Origin: Oscillospiraceae bacterium
Lineage (GTDB): Bacteria > Bacillota > Clostridia > Oscillospirales > CAG-272
Length of the DNA: 48,329 bases
Assembly (NCBI GenBank): GCA_015064585.1
Contig: SVRY01000016.1
Span: 1 to 48,329 of the forward strand
Reading direction: 5' to 3'
Each line of letters starts with the position of its first letter. The stretch's first letter is position 1. The translations under genes were made by a program, and so were the position numbers. Of this stretch, positions 23,043-32,876 are shown piece by piece. A model generated the notes under the pieces. The model ran no database searches, was not told where the DNA came from, and saw only the letters and a list, made by a program, of their open reading frames with translations.

Positions 23043-24158
23043 TTATTCACTCGGTTTTATATCGATCACAACATATTCCGCAGGGGCGGCTGTTTTACTG
23101 GGATAACTCCATGTTGCAAAGCCTGCAGTGATAATAGCTACGGTATCACCGTCAATATCATATCTTCCGTAAACGCCGTCATTAAAAGGGATCCACTCTT
23201 GGATATAATCGATGGGGAACAGCTGACCTCCGTGAGTATGCCCCGAAAGGAGCAAATTTGTTCCTATTTTCCCGTTTTCTTTATATTGATTCGGCTGATG
23301 ATCAAGGGTTAAAATGAAGTCATTTTGATCTGCTTTTTCAAACAACTGTTCCAAAGAACGACGGCTCTTGGCGCTTCGGTCTTCCCTTCCCACAATCGTT
23401 AGATCTTCGGCAAGGGGCAATACATCGTCTTGCAAAATGGTAATTCCGTTTGCCAAAATAGTTTCTTCCAATTCTTTTTCACTAAACGCGCTTTTTACCA
23501 ATGACATGGGTCTGTCGTGATTGCCATGTACATAGTAAATACCGAGTTTACTTTCAATACTGCCAAAGGCACTGAACACGCTGTGCATCTGGGAATAGGT
23601 TGTGGAATTGTCCACAATGTCTCCGCAAAGGATCACAATGTCCGGCTTTGCACTGCTGATTTCCTTACATTTTTCCCACAATTCCGCTTCATCCAGCGAA
23701 ACACCAAAATGCACATCGGCAATCAAAACGATCCGATACCCCTGCGCACGGATGTCCTTATCGGTATACACGGTATAATCGGTGCGTACCACATGATGCA
23801 AATTCAAATATCCGCCAAACAATATCAAAGCGGCAAAAAAAATGGGCAATATACCGCTGCCATATATCTTTTCCCATAGGGAAATGGAATGCTTTTTGCC
23901 AAACGTCTTTTTTACAATAAAATTCACAAGTTGAAAAAGGGCGGCGATTGCCAACACATGCAAAATAATCACCATGGAAAAGCCAAAGGGATTGGCACAT
24001 AATAAAGCAATCAAAATAGCCAAAAGAATATTTACTGTTTTGACCCATTTACGCTTCACGGGCAACCCAAAAACAGTAAATGCTCTTTTCAAAAAATAAT
24101 ATGCATAAAAAGCGATCCCAACAATTATTATTCCCAAAACCACAAGTACCCAGCCCAC
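23043..24158 (-). CDS. Membrane-anchored metallophosphoesterase
   Basis: The protein of about 371 residues has three or four N-terminal membrane helices followed by a calcineurin-like phosphoesterase domain. The metal-binding motifs are LIADVHFG, ILCGDIVDN, YVHGNHDR and LLSGHTHGGQ. It resembles the YkuE/YaeI group, where characterised members act on lipid-linked sugars such as UDP-diacylglucosamine, but the substrate here is unknown. The GTG at 24158 is favoured by an AAAGGA nine bases upstream; an ATG at 24212 would add 18 unlikely residues. It appears to be a single gene. Confidence 0.85.
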   Translation of the reverse strand: MGWVLVVLGIIIVGIAFYAYYFLKRAFTVFGLPVKRKWVKTVNILLAILIALLCANPFGFSMVIILHVLAIAALFQLVNFIVKKTFGKKHSISLWEKIYGSGILPIFFAALILFGGYLNLHHVVRTDYTVYTDKDIRAQGYRIVLIADVHFGVSLDEAELWEKCKEISSAKPDIVILCGDIVDNSTTYSQMHSVFSAFGSIESKLGIYYVHGNHDRPMSLVKSAFSEKELEETILANGITILQDDVLPLAEDLTIVGREDRSAKSRRSLEQLFEKADQNDFILTLDHQPNQYKENGKIGTNLLLSGHTHGGQLFPIDYIQEWIPFNDGVYGRYDIDGDTVAIITAGFATWSYPSKTAAPAEYVVIDIKPSE

Positions 24159-24248
24159 AGCATCACATCCTTTCCTTACCAAAAGTATAGCATCCGGACA
24201 AGATTTTGTCAAGAAATTCAGATATTCTTACAAAAAATGCGCTATCAA

Positions 24249-24281
24249 CAAACGGAAAAGCCAATGCGGCTTTTCCGTTTG
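24249..24281. terminator. Terminator after the leucine-rich lipoprotein gene
   Basis: CAAACGGAAAAGCC (24249-24262) and GGCTTTTCCGTTTG (24268-24281) form a perfect 14-bp stem with a 5-nt loop. It starts four bases beyond the minus-strand stop at 24285. Confidence 0.8.
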
Positions 24282-24284
24282 TGT

Positions 24285-27200
24285 TTATCCATATATCTCA
24301 GGCTCCCCCTGCTCATTGTAATGCCAGAAAGCCCCTTCTTCTGTGGGCAGAAATTCGCTGTAAACATATACGCTATGCTTACTATCTGCATTTTTTATAA
24401 AATCTGCCAACTCTTTTGTCATGCAAAGAATCTGCGTTTCCGTGGGCAATGAGTAGGTGGTGGCGATCAACATGGTAGAGGGCAACACCAGATATTTCAG
24501 CGCACTGCAATTTTGCACCGAATAAATGGGAAGCTGTGTTGTTCCCTCGCCCAACACCACCAGTTCCAAAGAGTCACAACCAATTGCTATACTATGCTCA
24601 AATTGAGTGCCCCCCAAAAAGATCAGTTTGCGAAGCGAATGGCAATTCGAAACAATACCGGTCGCCTTCGTCACGCCGGCAGGGATGATCAACTCTGTCA
24701 AACCGGTGCAGGCCTCAAACGCAAATGAAGCAATTTCTGTCACACTGTCGGGAATCTCTATGTGGGTAAGCCCCAAGCAACGGAAGAACGCTTGTTTTCC
24801 GATATATTCCACACGGTTCAGATCAACATCTGTAATCTGTGTGCAACCGGAAAAAGCATCTTTACTTACAATTTTAATGCCATCGGGCACCTTGAATGTG
24901 CCTTCCCATGCGTTAGATACCATTAGCAGTGCTTCTCCCGCCATCAGTACACCGTCTTTTTTACTGTTAAACTTCTGATACCAAAGGGTATTTTCAAAAG
25001 CCTCGCGGGCAGTTTCCACCATGGTGGAGGGGAATACGATGGTTTCCAAATTGACGCATTTTTGGAATACAGTATTCGAATAAACAGCGGTAATACCTTC
25101 CAAAAGAATTACTTTTTTCACACGATCCGCATATTCGTTCCACAAAAACTGCTCATTTGATATGTCGCCTTCTCCGCTGAATACAGCAACACCATCGCTT
25201 GTCAAGATCACTTCTATCCCATTTCCCAGCGCAACTTCGCGCAAAACACCAAGTATGGTCGTGTCCTGACATATTACATTACAGAGCTTGGGGAAATTTT
25301 CAATGCCTTCAATGCTCTTCCACGAAGCGGCTGTTCCGTCGTATGTACATTTGGTCAGCTTTCTTTGATTATCGTTTCTGATACCAAACGCATCCTCACC
25401 CACCACGCAAAGTCCGTTTCCAATCTTGACTTCAGAAAGGTTATAGCAGTTATAAAATGCCTCCTTCCCAATATAGACAACGCTATCGGGAATTTCCAAA
25501 TAAACAAGATTGGAACAGTCAATAAATGCAATATCTGCGATATGGGTTATATAGGAAGGAATAACGGTTTTAGCATACAGTTCACTGTTCTTCACATACA
25601 GTATGTGTCCAAAAACAGAATACATTCCATTTTCCACCTTCACCAGCGGCGAATTGATAAAATCATTGTAGGCATAGTCAACAAGGGTCACGTTTTTCAA
25701 TTCATTCAGCAAAGTGCACCCATAGAATACACCTCCGCCAAGAGAAACTCTTGCACCGGAAAAATCAATACTTCTCAAAGAAATGTCTCCGCAAAACGCA
25801 TCTTCGCCAACAAAGGTTACCGTGCCGGGGATATCAACACGCTCCAAACTTTCGCACGAAACGCAGATCGACACCGGAATTTCGGTCATTCCGGGGGCAA
25901 AAGAAATGCTGACAAGTCCGCTTTCTTTAAAAATATCAGATCCCATTTCTGCATTGATGCAAAGTACCTGCGCTTCGGTGAGTGCCTGACAATCATGGAA
26001 TGCCCCTGCACCTACATAGGTAAGACCGGCAGGCAGGCAAACCGATCGCAAGCCGCTGCGAGCAAAAGCGCGGGATCCAATGCTTTGCAGTCCCTCGGGA
26101 AAAGTTAGCGCAGTGAGCATACTGCAATCGGCAAACGCCGAAACATCAATGGTTTTGAGTGTAGAAGGAAACTGTACGCTCTCTAAATTTATGCAGGATG
26201 CGCACAAATTCAAAGGAATAACGGTAACGCCCTCCCGTACAACCAAATGCTTGATGAGTACCCCGCGATAGGACGAGCCGTTCTTTTCCATATCTACAGT
26301 AAAGTATACCGTATCGATTGCCACATTCTTAAAAGCCCCATCACCCACATACCGTATACCGTTAGGCAGCGTTTCAAAAAACAGCTTACTGCAGTCGGCA
26401 AAGGCATATATATCAATTTCCAAAAGTCCCTGCGGCAGGTTTATTTTTTCCAAATTCACGCATTGGCTAAACGTAAAACTCTCGATCACCTGCACAGTAT
26501 CTGGCAGGATCACTTCTTGCAGCTGTTTGCAATTTTCAAAGCATCCGGAGCCCAGTTCCTTCAGTGAGGTACAAAGGGACAGATCCACACGCTTTAAAGA
26601 AGCACATCTGCCAAATCCGCTTAGCTGTGTAAGCGTTGACGGCAGCACCAATTCGGTAATGGCTGTATTGGAAAATGCATCTTTTTCTATTTGGCTAAGC
26701 GATGATGAAAAAACGACCGTAGACAGAGAGGTGCAGTACGCAAAAGCGGAATCTCCAATGACCTTCATGCCGTCGGGCAATATAATCTCGGTCAAAGCCT
26801 CGCACTTGCTAAAGGCAGCTCTCGAAATTTCGGTAAGCTTTTCATTGAATATCACAACCCGCAAATTCGGATTGTGCGAAAAGGCGTATTCTCCCATCTT
26901 TTCAAGCGATGCAGGTAACTTAAGTTCCGCAAAACCCGCCATTTGAAAGGCTTCTCTTCCGATAGTATGAACTGTATCGGCAAATTCCACGCTGATCATA
27001 TTGTGGCAGCTGTAAAAAGCACTCTCGCCCACTTCGGTAACTCCCTTACCGATTTTCAAGCGAAAACTTCCGGGATAGCGTTCCATTGCCCTCTCGCAAA
27101 CAACGCCGATCATTTCAATTTCCGAAAGCGACTTTGGCACATTGCCCTGCATATCATACTCGCTGCCATAGCCGGCATCCAAAGTATAGTACAGATTGTC

Positions 27201-28007
27201 GTACAGGTCAAAATAACTGAAATAATAAGAAATAGGGTTCTCGAAGGGCATTTTCAGCTGTGCAAGCTTGGGAAGCTGATCAAATATAGAAGCAGTCGCT
27301 TTCATATGCCGGGGCAACACAATACTTTCCAAATCATTACATCTGGAAAAAGCTCCTGTCTTAATATCCAAAACGCCGTCTGACACCACAACCGAACGAA
27401 TGCCGTTTCCGACTATCGCATTTTTCAGAATACCCACTACCGTTTGGCCCATTTCATTCACATGGGGAATAATCAGATCGGTATCGGCACAAGAGCCAAG
27501 CCCCTCAAGGTAATAACCGTTTGACTTTTCCACATAAGAAAGCCCCAGGGAATAATTGGCAGGTTCGGTATGACCGTCGGTATAGATCTCTCCGCATTGC
27601 GTGCAGGTGTACTTATTATAACCGCCTTCCAGCCTGGTAGGCTGAATCCATTCGGTAATATAAGCGTGCTTGTCGCCCTTCATATCATCGACTTCTTGAT
27701 ACGTGTATTTGCACGCCTTGCAAATATGAATAACCGTTTTATATTCATTGCAAGCGGCATCCACACTTTTATGCATAAAGTGGTGACCCTTTCCCTTAAC
27801 ATACTGATCTGTATAGGAATAGCCGCATTCTTCGCAGCTGTAAACCGTATACCCGTCTGTACATGAAGGCTCTATCACCGCTTCTGAAAAACTATGTTCA
27901 TGCGGCTTTTCGGTATTTTCATTCACGTTTGGCTTATTCTGCTTTTGACAAGATGTTAATGTTATAACACCTAAAACCGCAATGAACAGAAATATATACT
28001 TTTTCAT
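24285..28007 (-). CDS. Very large BspA-type leucine-rich repeat lipoprotein
   Basis: The 1240-residue lipoprotein has signal peptide and lipobox LTSC (lipid on Cys 20). Residues 37-150 contain four CxxC-rich modules (YSCEECGYSY, IHICKACKYTY, YTCTQCGEIY), which look like small zinc-ribbon-like repeats typical of such surface proteins. The rest is a long series of LRR_5/BspA-type repeats of about 23 residues with the pattern I-x-x-x-A-F-x-x-C-x-x-L-x-x-I-x-L-P. BspA proteins are surface adhesins or binding proteins. AAAGGA lies upstream of the ATG. It starts 16 bases after the BlaR1-like gene, whose ectodomain has the same repeats, so the two are likely functional partners. Confidence 0.85.
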   Translation of the reverse strand: MKKYIFLFIAVLGVITLTSCQKQNKPNVNENTEKPHEHSFSEAVIEPSCTDGYTVYSCEECGYSYTDQYVKGKGHHFMHKSVDAACNEYKTVIHICKACKYTYQEVDDMKGDKHAYITEWIQPTRLEGGYNKYTCTQCGEIYTDGHTEPANYSLGLSYVEKSNGYYLEGLGSCADTDLIIPHVNEMGQTVVGILKNAIVGNGIRSVVVSDGVLDIKTGAFSRCNDLESIVLPRHMKATASIFDQLPKLAQLKMPFENPISYYFSYFDLYDNLYYTLDAGYGSEYDMQGNVPKSLSEIEMIGVVCERAMERYPGSFRLKIGKGVTEVGESAFYSCHNMISVEFADTVHTIGREAFQMAGFAELKLPASLEKMGEYAFSHNPNLRVVIFNEKLTEISRAAFSKCEALTEIILPDGMKVIGDSAFAYCTSLSTVVFSSSLSQIEKDAFSNTAITELVLPSTLTQLSGFGRCASLKRVDLSLCTSLKELGSGCFENCKQLQEVILPDTVQVIESFTFSQCVNLEKINLPQGLLEIDIYAFADCSKLFFETLPNGIRYVGDGAFKNVAIDTVYFTVDMEKNGSSYRGVLIKHLVVREGVTVIPLNLCASCINLESVQFPSTLKTIDVSAFADCSMLTALTFPEGLQSIGSRAFARSGLRSVCLPAGLTYVGAGAFHDCQALTEAQVLCINAEMGSDIFKESGLVSISFAPGMTEIPVSICVSCESLERVDIPGTVTFVGEDAFCGDISLRSIDFSGARVSLGGGVFYGCTLLNELKNVTLVDYAYNDFINSPLVKVENGMYSVFGHILYVKNSELYAKTVIPSYITHIADIAFIDCSNLVYLEIPDSVVYIGKEAFYNCYNLSEVKIGNGLCVVGEDAFGIRNDNQRKLTKCTYDGTAASWKSIEGIENFPKLCNVICQDTTILGVLREVALGNGIEVILTSDGVAVFSGEGDISNEQFLWNEYADRVKKVILLEGITAVYSNTVFQKCVNLETIVFPSTMVETAREAFENTLWYQKFNSKKDGVLMAGEALLMVSNAWEGTFKVPDGIKIVSKDAFSGCTQITDVDLNRVEYIGKQAFFRCLGLTHIEIPDSVTEIASFAFEACTGLTELIIPAGVTKATGIVSNCHSLRKLIFLGGTQFEHSIAIGCDSLELVVLGEGTTQLPIYSVQNCSALKYLVLPSTMLIATTYSLPTETQILCMTKELADFIKNADSKHSVYVYSEFLPTEEGAFWHYNEQGEPEIYG

Positions 28008-28022
28008 AATCAGTCCTTTTAG

Positions 28023-29879
28023 TTATGATCTTGCGAAAATCACTTCATAATTCTCGGGCAAATTACGGGAGATCCTTTCGTATTCGGATTTGCTTCCCGA
28101 ATAATATATTCTCTTTAAAGCATGGCAAGCTTCAAATACGCTGGCATCCAAAACATCCACATTCCCGCCCAAATGTACTCTTTGCATGGAATAACAGTAG
28201 CGGAATGCGCCCGCGCCCACTTTGGTAAGTGTTTCGGGCAGCCACACAGATGTGATCTCCCTCATAAATGCAAATGCCCCTGCTTCCAGCGCCACCACGG
28301 GCATACCGCCCACATAGGCGGGAATAATGATCTCTTTATTTTTTCCGCAATAAGACTGTACAGCAAGACCGTCCCTGACTTTCTTAAACACGAAATCTCC
28401 CGGCGCACATTCTTCATTCCACGCGGCATACAGCGAAACTGCATCTGCGGGAACCGTTTCGATCGGCTTATTCAGTGAAATGTCGGTATACCAACCGCCA
28501 AAGGTATATCCTTTGCGAATGGGAGTGGGGAGTTTTTCCCCAAACGTTAACAGCCGCGATTCTTCCAAGCCATCGTTGGTGACCAGTGTGATCTGATACT
28601 CGCTCGGTTCGTACATCGGTTCAAAGCGAATGGAATAATCGCCTTCTTCCCCATCAATCCGTTCAACCTTCCAGCCGCTGTGCATATAACCTGCCTTTTC
28701 GGGAATGGGCAGATCCTTTGCCAACAAATACAGCTGTTCTTCGGAAAGCTCCTTGGCTTGATCCACATTCAAATAGAACACCATTGGAAGTTCTTCACTG
28801 TCACTTGGCTGTTCGGCACAGCCTAACAGTATGCCGCTTGCCGTAAATAATGCCAAGAACAATACAAGGAATACACTGCCGCCTCTCTTTTTCTTGGTAT
28901 CCAACAGCATTTTAAAGCGTTGTAAAGTAGTTTTAGATTCAAAGCTGCCAAAGTCAGCCGACAAAAATACCGGTTTGAGTCTACTCCCCTTTAGCACCTG
29001 TAAAATGGTTTGACCGTACGCACAGCGTTCTTCACCCGAGCGCCCCACAAGAACCTGCTCATCACAGGCACATTCGATCTCTTGACCGGTAAATCTGACA
29101 AAATAATATATCACCGGGTTCCACCAAAATACCGATTGCACCAAAAGCAGTAATACTTTTGCCAGGGTATCTTTTCGTTTATAATGCGTCAATTCATGGC
29201 TGAGAATATAAAAGCTCTGTTCCTCGGTCATCGGGCGTTTCCCCATATAAATCACAGGAGAAAACACACCGCACAAATGGGGCACCGAATCCTCTTCCAG
29301 CACCAAAAGCTTTGGCGGTTTCTTAACGCCGGCTCTGCGAGCGGATTTCTGATAAACGGCAAGCTGCGCATTGTTTGGCATACTCGCCTGCAGTTTTTGC
29401 CGCCAAAATATAGGTATCTGTCTTGCCAATTGAACAGACATAAATATAAGCGCTCCCATGATCCAAATACCCATAATCAAATTGGGAATTCTTTTGGGTG
29501 AAAATGTTAATTTCAGCGTTTTATCCTTTGTGTCGGTTGAGGTATCACTTTGCGAAATCTGAATTTCGGTTCCCATTTGGCTATCGGGAACGGGAAGCGG
29601 CGATATATCCTCCGAATCCCCCTGTAAGGAGTCATTCTCACCTTCCAAAATCACCACTTCATTTTTGGGGATGATATTTTCTTTGACAAATACAGGAAGT
29701 GTATAAATACCGAACATTCCCGTAGGCAGCAGAATTCTGACTGCGCAAAGCAGCAAAATCCAAACAGTAACACGGTGACCGATCTTACCCGCAGCAAAGC
29801 GCATGACAAACAACACAAGCAGCGGTAGTAGCACCGCGGCACTTGCGTATAGCAGCATATACTGTATTAATTCATTCAA
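28023..29879 (-). CDS. BlaR1/MecR1-like M56 membrane protease with InlB and leucine-rich ectodomain
   Basis: The 618-residue protein has four or five membrane helices. The cytoplasmic M56 zinc protease domain has HELTH (228-232) and ECACDEQVLVG (the metal ligand region). A further membrane helix lies near 343-360. In BlaR1 a penicillin-binding sensor domain follows; here residues 361-618 instead hold an InlB-type repeat (GYTFGGWYTD) and two or three leucine-rich repeats (GAFAFMREITSVWLPETL, GAGAFRYCYSM). It would be a sensor for a non-beta-lactam signal that cleaves the BlaI-type repressor. Translation starts at TTG 29879 with AAAGGG four bases upstream. It is the middle gene of a three-gene operon. 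Confidence 0.8.
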   Translation of the reverse strand: MNELIQYMLLYASAAVLLPLLVLFVMRFAAGKIGHRVTVWILLLCAVRILLPTGMFGIYTLPVFVKENIIPKNEVVILEGENDSLQGDSEDISPLPVPDSQMGTEIQISQSDTSTDTKDKTLKLTFSPKRIPNLIMGIWIMGALIFMSVQLARQIPIFWRQKLQASMPNNAQLAVYQKSARRAGVKKPPKLLVLEEDSVPHLCGVFSPVIYMGKRPMTEEQSFYILSHELTHYKRKDTLAKVLLLLVQSVFWWNPVIYYFVRFTGQEIECACDEQVLVGRSGEERCAYGQTILQVLKGSRLKPVFLSADFGSFESKTTLQRFKMLLDTKKKRGGSVFLVLFLALFTASGILLGCAEQPSDSEELPMVFYLNVDQAKELSEEQLYLLAKDLPIPEKAGYMHSGWKVERIDGEEGDYSIRFEPMYEPSEYQITLVTNDGLEESRLLTFGEKLPTPIRKGYTFGGWYTDISLNKPIETVPADAVSLYAAWNEECAPGDFVFKKVRDGLAVQSYCGKNKEIIIPAYVGGMPVVALEAGAFAFMREITSVWLPETLTKVGAGAFRYCYSMQRVHLGGNVDVLDASVFEACHALKRIYYSGSKSEYERISRNLPENYEVIFARS

Positions 29880-29939
29880 TTTGCCCTTTCACCGTCCTTC
29901 CCTTTTCATGCAATTTTATTCCATCCTCTGTTCAAAGGA

Positions 29940-30329
29940 TCAGTCTTTCAAATCATTCTTTGCTTTTTCGAGCAGTGCTTCAATTTCACCAATCTCACCT
30001 TCATTGAGTGTGGCATTGCCCAAAAGACCTGCCATCAAAGAAACAGGAGATGATTCATCCAACTGCTGAATCAGCGATTCGGTTTCCACCAATGCGTAAT
30101 CGCTCTTGGTCACTGTGGGATAAAAATAGCGAAAACGTTTTTCAGTGTAGTAGTCCACTGCTTGCTTGTCATACAGTCTGGCAAGCAAAGTTTGCAAAGT
30201 AGAAATAGACCAATCGTGTGTGGGTTGCAGCATTGTCAACAGCGCGGAGGGGCGAATGGGCTTATTGCATTCCCACAAAGCCAGCATAACATCCAGTTCG
30301 CTCTCAGACAGTTTAAAAGATTTTTTCAT
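29940..30329 (-). CDS. BlaI/MecI/CopY-type repressor
   Basis: The 129-residue winged-helix protein carries the family pattern LSESELDVMLALWECNKP and WSISTLQTLLARLYDKQAV, then a C-terminal dimerisation half that includes the site where BlaI-type proteins are usually cleaved by their protease partner. ATG 30329 is taken, with AAAGGA 12 bases upstream; an ATG at 30341 is possible and adds four residues. It precedes the M56 protease gene by 60 bases, which matches the standard blaI-blaR1 order. Its operator is probably in the promoter at 30391-30419, where arms TGCCTAT and ATAGGCA flank the promoter. Confidence 0.85.
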   Translation of the reverse strand: MKKSFKLSESELDVMLALWECNKPIRPSALLTMLQPTHDWSISTLQTLLARLYDKQAVDYYTEKRFRYFYPTVTKSDYALVETESLIQQLDESSPVSLMAGLLGNATLNEGEIGEIEALLEKAKNDLKD

Positions 30330-30390
30330 AAAAATTACCATTCCTTTCTGCTAAAACAGCGTTGTGCATTTACGTTTTGTAACTGCCTAT

Positions 30391-30419
30391 AGTATACCAT
30401 ACCATCGACCGCTTGTCAA
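30391..30419 (-). promoter_or_regulatory. Promoter of the BlaI-BlaR-lipoprotein operon
   Basis: On the minus strand: TTGACA (30419-30414), a 17-nt spacer and TATACT (30396-30391). The inverted arms TGCCTAT (30423-30417) and ATAGGCA (30390-30384) flank it and may be half-sites for the repressor. The TACA-TGTA pattern of known BlaI sites is not present. Confidence 0.7.
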
Positions 30420-30445
30420 TAGGCAATCGGTATTTTTATAAAAAA

Positions 30446-30501
30446 GGCGCTGTAAAAAAGAGAAGGCTCACTTCAAAGAAATGGGACTTCTCTTTTTAGA
30501 A
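30446..30501 (+). repeat. Interspersed hairpin repeat, copy 3
   Basis: GGCGCTGTAAAAAAG, then AGAAGGCTCACTT / AAATGGGACTTCT and CTTTTTAG. It has the same outer arm and AGGCTCA...TGGG..CTT core as copies at 8667 and 19081, with a shorter stem. It lies just beyond the stop of the SUKH gene and can act as its terminator. Confidence 0.6.
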
Positions 30502-30513
30502 AGAAAAAAGATA

Positions 30514-31107
30514 TCAATATGAACCAATAATATAATACCAAATTCCTGTAGCTTTTAATTTCTCGGCAATGTCATCGTAAATCTCTTCGGTTTTGACATC
30601 ATTAACTTTGACTAAAAACTCGGATTCAAAATAATTTTCAAGATCATAACCGTAGATAATAGTATCTACTGCCTGCCCAAACGAAATAATGGGCATATTA
30701 TCTATTCCGTCAAAAAAGCAACGGTGGGCATAAAAAGGAATTAGTTTCGGACTATTTTCGAGACTTTTCATAACCGCCTTTTTGAAATCCTCAGTATCGG
30801 AAAATTCACCTAAAAGCTTTTTTAACATTGCCTGCAAGGAACCGGTATTGTTTTTGATATCAAAATCAAATGATTCTATAATGTTTTTTTGAAAGTTGTA
30901 AAATCTATCTACGTTTTTTTGAGAGATATCTCGATAGTCAAAAAATCCTCCTCCAACAGGATAGGCACAAGATAAAAATGAGGCTATTTCTTTTGGAAAA
31001 CGAAATCCGTAAGTACTTTCAATTTTTTTAATTTCAATATCAGAAAGACCGCTATCAAAGCGAACCCCTGATTCTTTTAACCTTTCAATCATCAAATAAT
31101 TATCCAT
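30514..31107 (-). CDS. SMI1/KNR4 (SUKH) family protein
   Basis: The 197-residue soluble protein has the SUKH fold signature: the N-terminal SDIEIKKIESTYGFRFPKEIASFL segment, a GGGFFDYRD turn and an aromatic C-terminal part. SUKH proteins are frequent immunity proteins against polymorphic toxins, and others are general partners. No toxin gene, secretion system or polymorphic repeat lies beside it, so it is an orphan here. GGCGG lies upstream of the ATG at 31107. It could have been acquired for defence against neighbours' toxins. Confidence 0.7.
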   Translation of the reverse strand: MDNYLMIERLKESGVRFDSGLSDIEIKKIESTYGFRFPKEIASFLSCAYPVGGGFFDYRDISQKNVDRFYNFQKNIIESFDFDIKNNTGSLQAMLKKLLGEFSDTEDFKKAVMKSLENSPKLIPFYAHRCFFDGIDNMPIISFGQAVDTIIYGYDLENYFESEFLVKVNDVKTEEIYDDIAEKLKATGIWYYIIGSY

Positions 31108-31158
31108 GTTTTCTACCGCCTTTCATACTTTTATTGTATCTTTGACCAATACATTCAT

Positions 31159-32361
31159 TTATTCAGATGCTTTGAAATTGTAAATGGGACGAATGCGGCA
31201 AAGGATCTTGGCTGTAGGGGTAATCTGTTTAACAATCTGCTCCATACTTTTATATGCCATGGGAGATTCGTCAAGTGTATCGGGGCGTACACAAGTAGTA
31301 TAAATACCCTCCATTTCTTTCTCAAACTGCCGCATGGACAGGGTTTTCATGGCAACCGAGCGGGAAACCAACCGCCCCGCGCCGTGAGGCGCAGAACAAT
31401 TCCATTCTTCATTTCCCTTTCCCACGCAAACAAGACTTCCATCCCGCATATTGATGGGGATCAGCAGTTTTTCACCCAAATTGGCAGATACCGAACCTTT
31501 GCGCAGAATCATGCTATCGGTGTCAATATAATTATGAATGGTGGTAAAACGCTCTTTTTCGGTCCAACCCATGCCCTGCAGGATCACCTCGGTCATGGCT
31601 TTTCGGTTTAGAGCGGCAAAGCGCTGTACGATCTTCATGTCGTGAATATAATCTTCAAACAATTTCCCTTCCACATAGGCAAGCTCCTTGGGCATGCCGA
31701 TCTTGTGTTCTTTTTTGAGCCGCTTGACAATCGCCTCAATTTCTTGATACCTTCCCTCTGCCTTCAGTTGTTCAATTGTTTGCTGTATCTGATGCTTGGC
31801 ACCGCCCCACATCGCCTTGCATCCCTGCTCTCCGTAGTAATCTGCGATCTCGCACCCCAGATGGCGGCTGCCCGAATGCACCACAAGATATAAATTCCCA
31901 TCGGGATCTCGATCTATTTCTATAAAATGATTACCGCCGCCAAGGGTTCCGATGCTTTTTTTGGCACGGTCCAAGTCCACTTCCTCTGCCGCACGCAAAG
32001 CGGTCAAATCAATTTCTTTTGCAAAGGAATGCGGAATCTCTCTTACTTCTCTGCCGCTTGGGATATTTTTTCGGATCAGAGCATCGAGCTTTGCAAAATC
32101 CACTTCCTTTTCGGCAATTTGTACCGTTTCCATACCGCACCCGATATCCACGCCCACCATGCCGGGCACGACCTTATCGGTAACGGTCATGGTGGTGCCA
32201 ATGGTACATCCTTTTCCCGCATGCACATCGGGCATAATACGTATTTGGCAGTCAGCAAACGCCGCTTCGTCACAAACCATTTTGATCTGCGCCTGCGCTC
32301 CCAATTCCAGTATATCGGTATAGCAAATAGCGGTATTATACTTTCCCTTGATCTCTATCAT
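31159..32361 (-). CDS. rtcB: RtcB-type RNA-splicing ligase
   Basis: The 400-residue protein has every RtcB hallmark: GVDIGCGM (metal-binding Asp and Cys), GGGNHFIEID, VVHSGSRHLG and SAPHGAGRLVSRS, whose His/Gly context carries the guanylated residue. RtcB joins 2',3'-cyclic phosphate or 3'-phosphate RNA ends to 5'-OH ends using GTP and manganese, and repairs broken tRNA. The length suits the shorter bacterial clade. It is the last gene of an operon that starts at 34807. No rtcA or RtcR gene is present; instead an SPFH protein and a structured RNA are nearby, so regulation differs from E. coli. Confidence 0.93.
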   Translation of the reverse strand: MIEIKGKYNTAICYTDILELGAQAQIKMVCDEAAFADCQIRIMPDVHAGKGCTIGTTMTVTDKVVPGMVGVDIGCGMETVQIAEKEVDFAKLDALIRKNIPSGREVREIPHSFAKEIDLTALRAAEEVDLDRAKKSIGTLGGGNHFIEIDRDPDGNLYLVVHSGSRHLGCEIADYYGEQGCKAMWGGAKHQIQQTIEQLKAEGRYQEIEAIVKRLKKEHKIGMPKELAYVEGKLFEDYIHDMKIVQRFAALNRKAMTEVILQGMGWTEKERFTTIHNYIDTDSMILRKGSVSANLGEKLLIPINMRDGSLVCVGKGNEEWNCSAPHGAGRLVSRSVAMKTLSMRQFEKEMEGIYTTCVRPDTLDESPMAYKSMEQIVKQITPTAKILCRIRPIYNFKASE

Positions 32362-32396
32362 TCTGTTACTCCTTTCTCAAGTATTCTATATAGTTG

Positions 32397-32876
32397 TTAC
32401 GGCTTTTCATTATAAAGATACAGATCCTCGCTTTGCGGATATCCATTTCGAAATGCCTCGGTCAATTCCTTGTCCTTGCTGAAAAACAGCGTCAGGCACG
32501 CATCCCACGGCACGATCTCAACTGTCGCCAGCGGATGCTGCATTTTGATAGGATTTTGCCAAAAATCCGGATTTTCATCGGCATACGGCAAGGGGTATTT
32601 CAAAATGTCCTCCAAGGAAATATCTTTTTCAAATCCGGAAAAAACAGCAAAAAGCCATTGGATGTCATGTGTTTTCATATAATCTGTCAGCTCTTCCCCG
32701 CTCATCCAACAATAGCCCTGCTCATCCTGTCTGTCCCATATATCGTTGCACACATTGCAAGCGCAATCGGTGATCAGCCAGTTATACCGCTTGGGCGCAT
32801 CACGGAGCACTCCAAACAGTTTATTCATATCAGTATAGGATTTTTCATTTCTTTCATCGATCATACCGTAAATCAT
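32397..32876 (-). CDS. Hypothetical protein, RtcB-operon associated
   Basis: A 159-residue soluble acidic protein (MIYGMIDERNEKSYTDMNKL) with cysteines in CACNVCNDIW and many Trp residues (IPWD-like motif VEIVPWDACLTLFF). I do not recognise the family with confidence; it may be a DUF2691-like protein. GGAGG is well placed for ATG 32876, which overlaps the TGA of the small gene before it (ATGA). It ends 35 bases before rtcB, in the same operon, so a role linked to RNA repair is possible. Confidence 0.65.
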   Translation of the reverse strand: MIYGMIDERNEKSYTDMNKLFGVLRDAPKRYNWLITDCACNVCNDIWDRQDEQGYCWMSGEELTDYMKTHDIQWLFAVFSGFEKDISLEDILKYPLPYADENPDFWQNPIKMQHPLATVEIVPWDACLTLFFSKDKELTEAFRNGYPQSEDLYLYNEKP

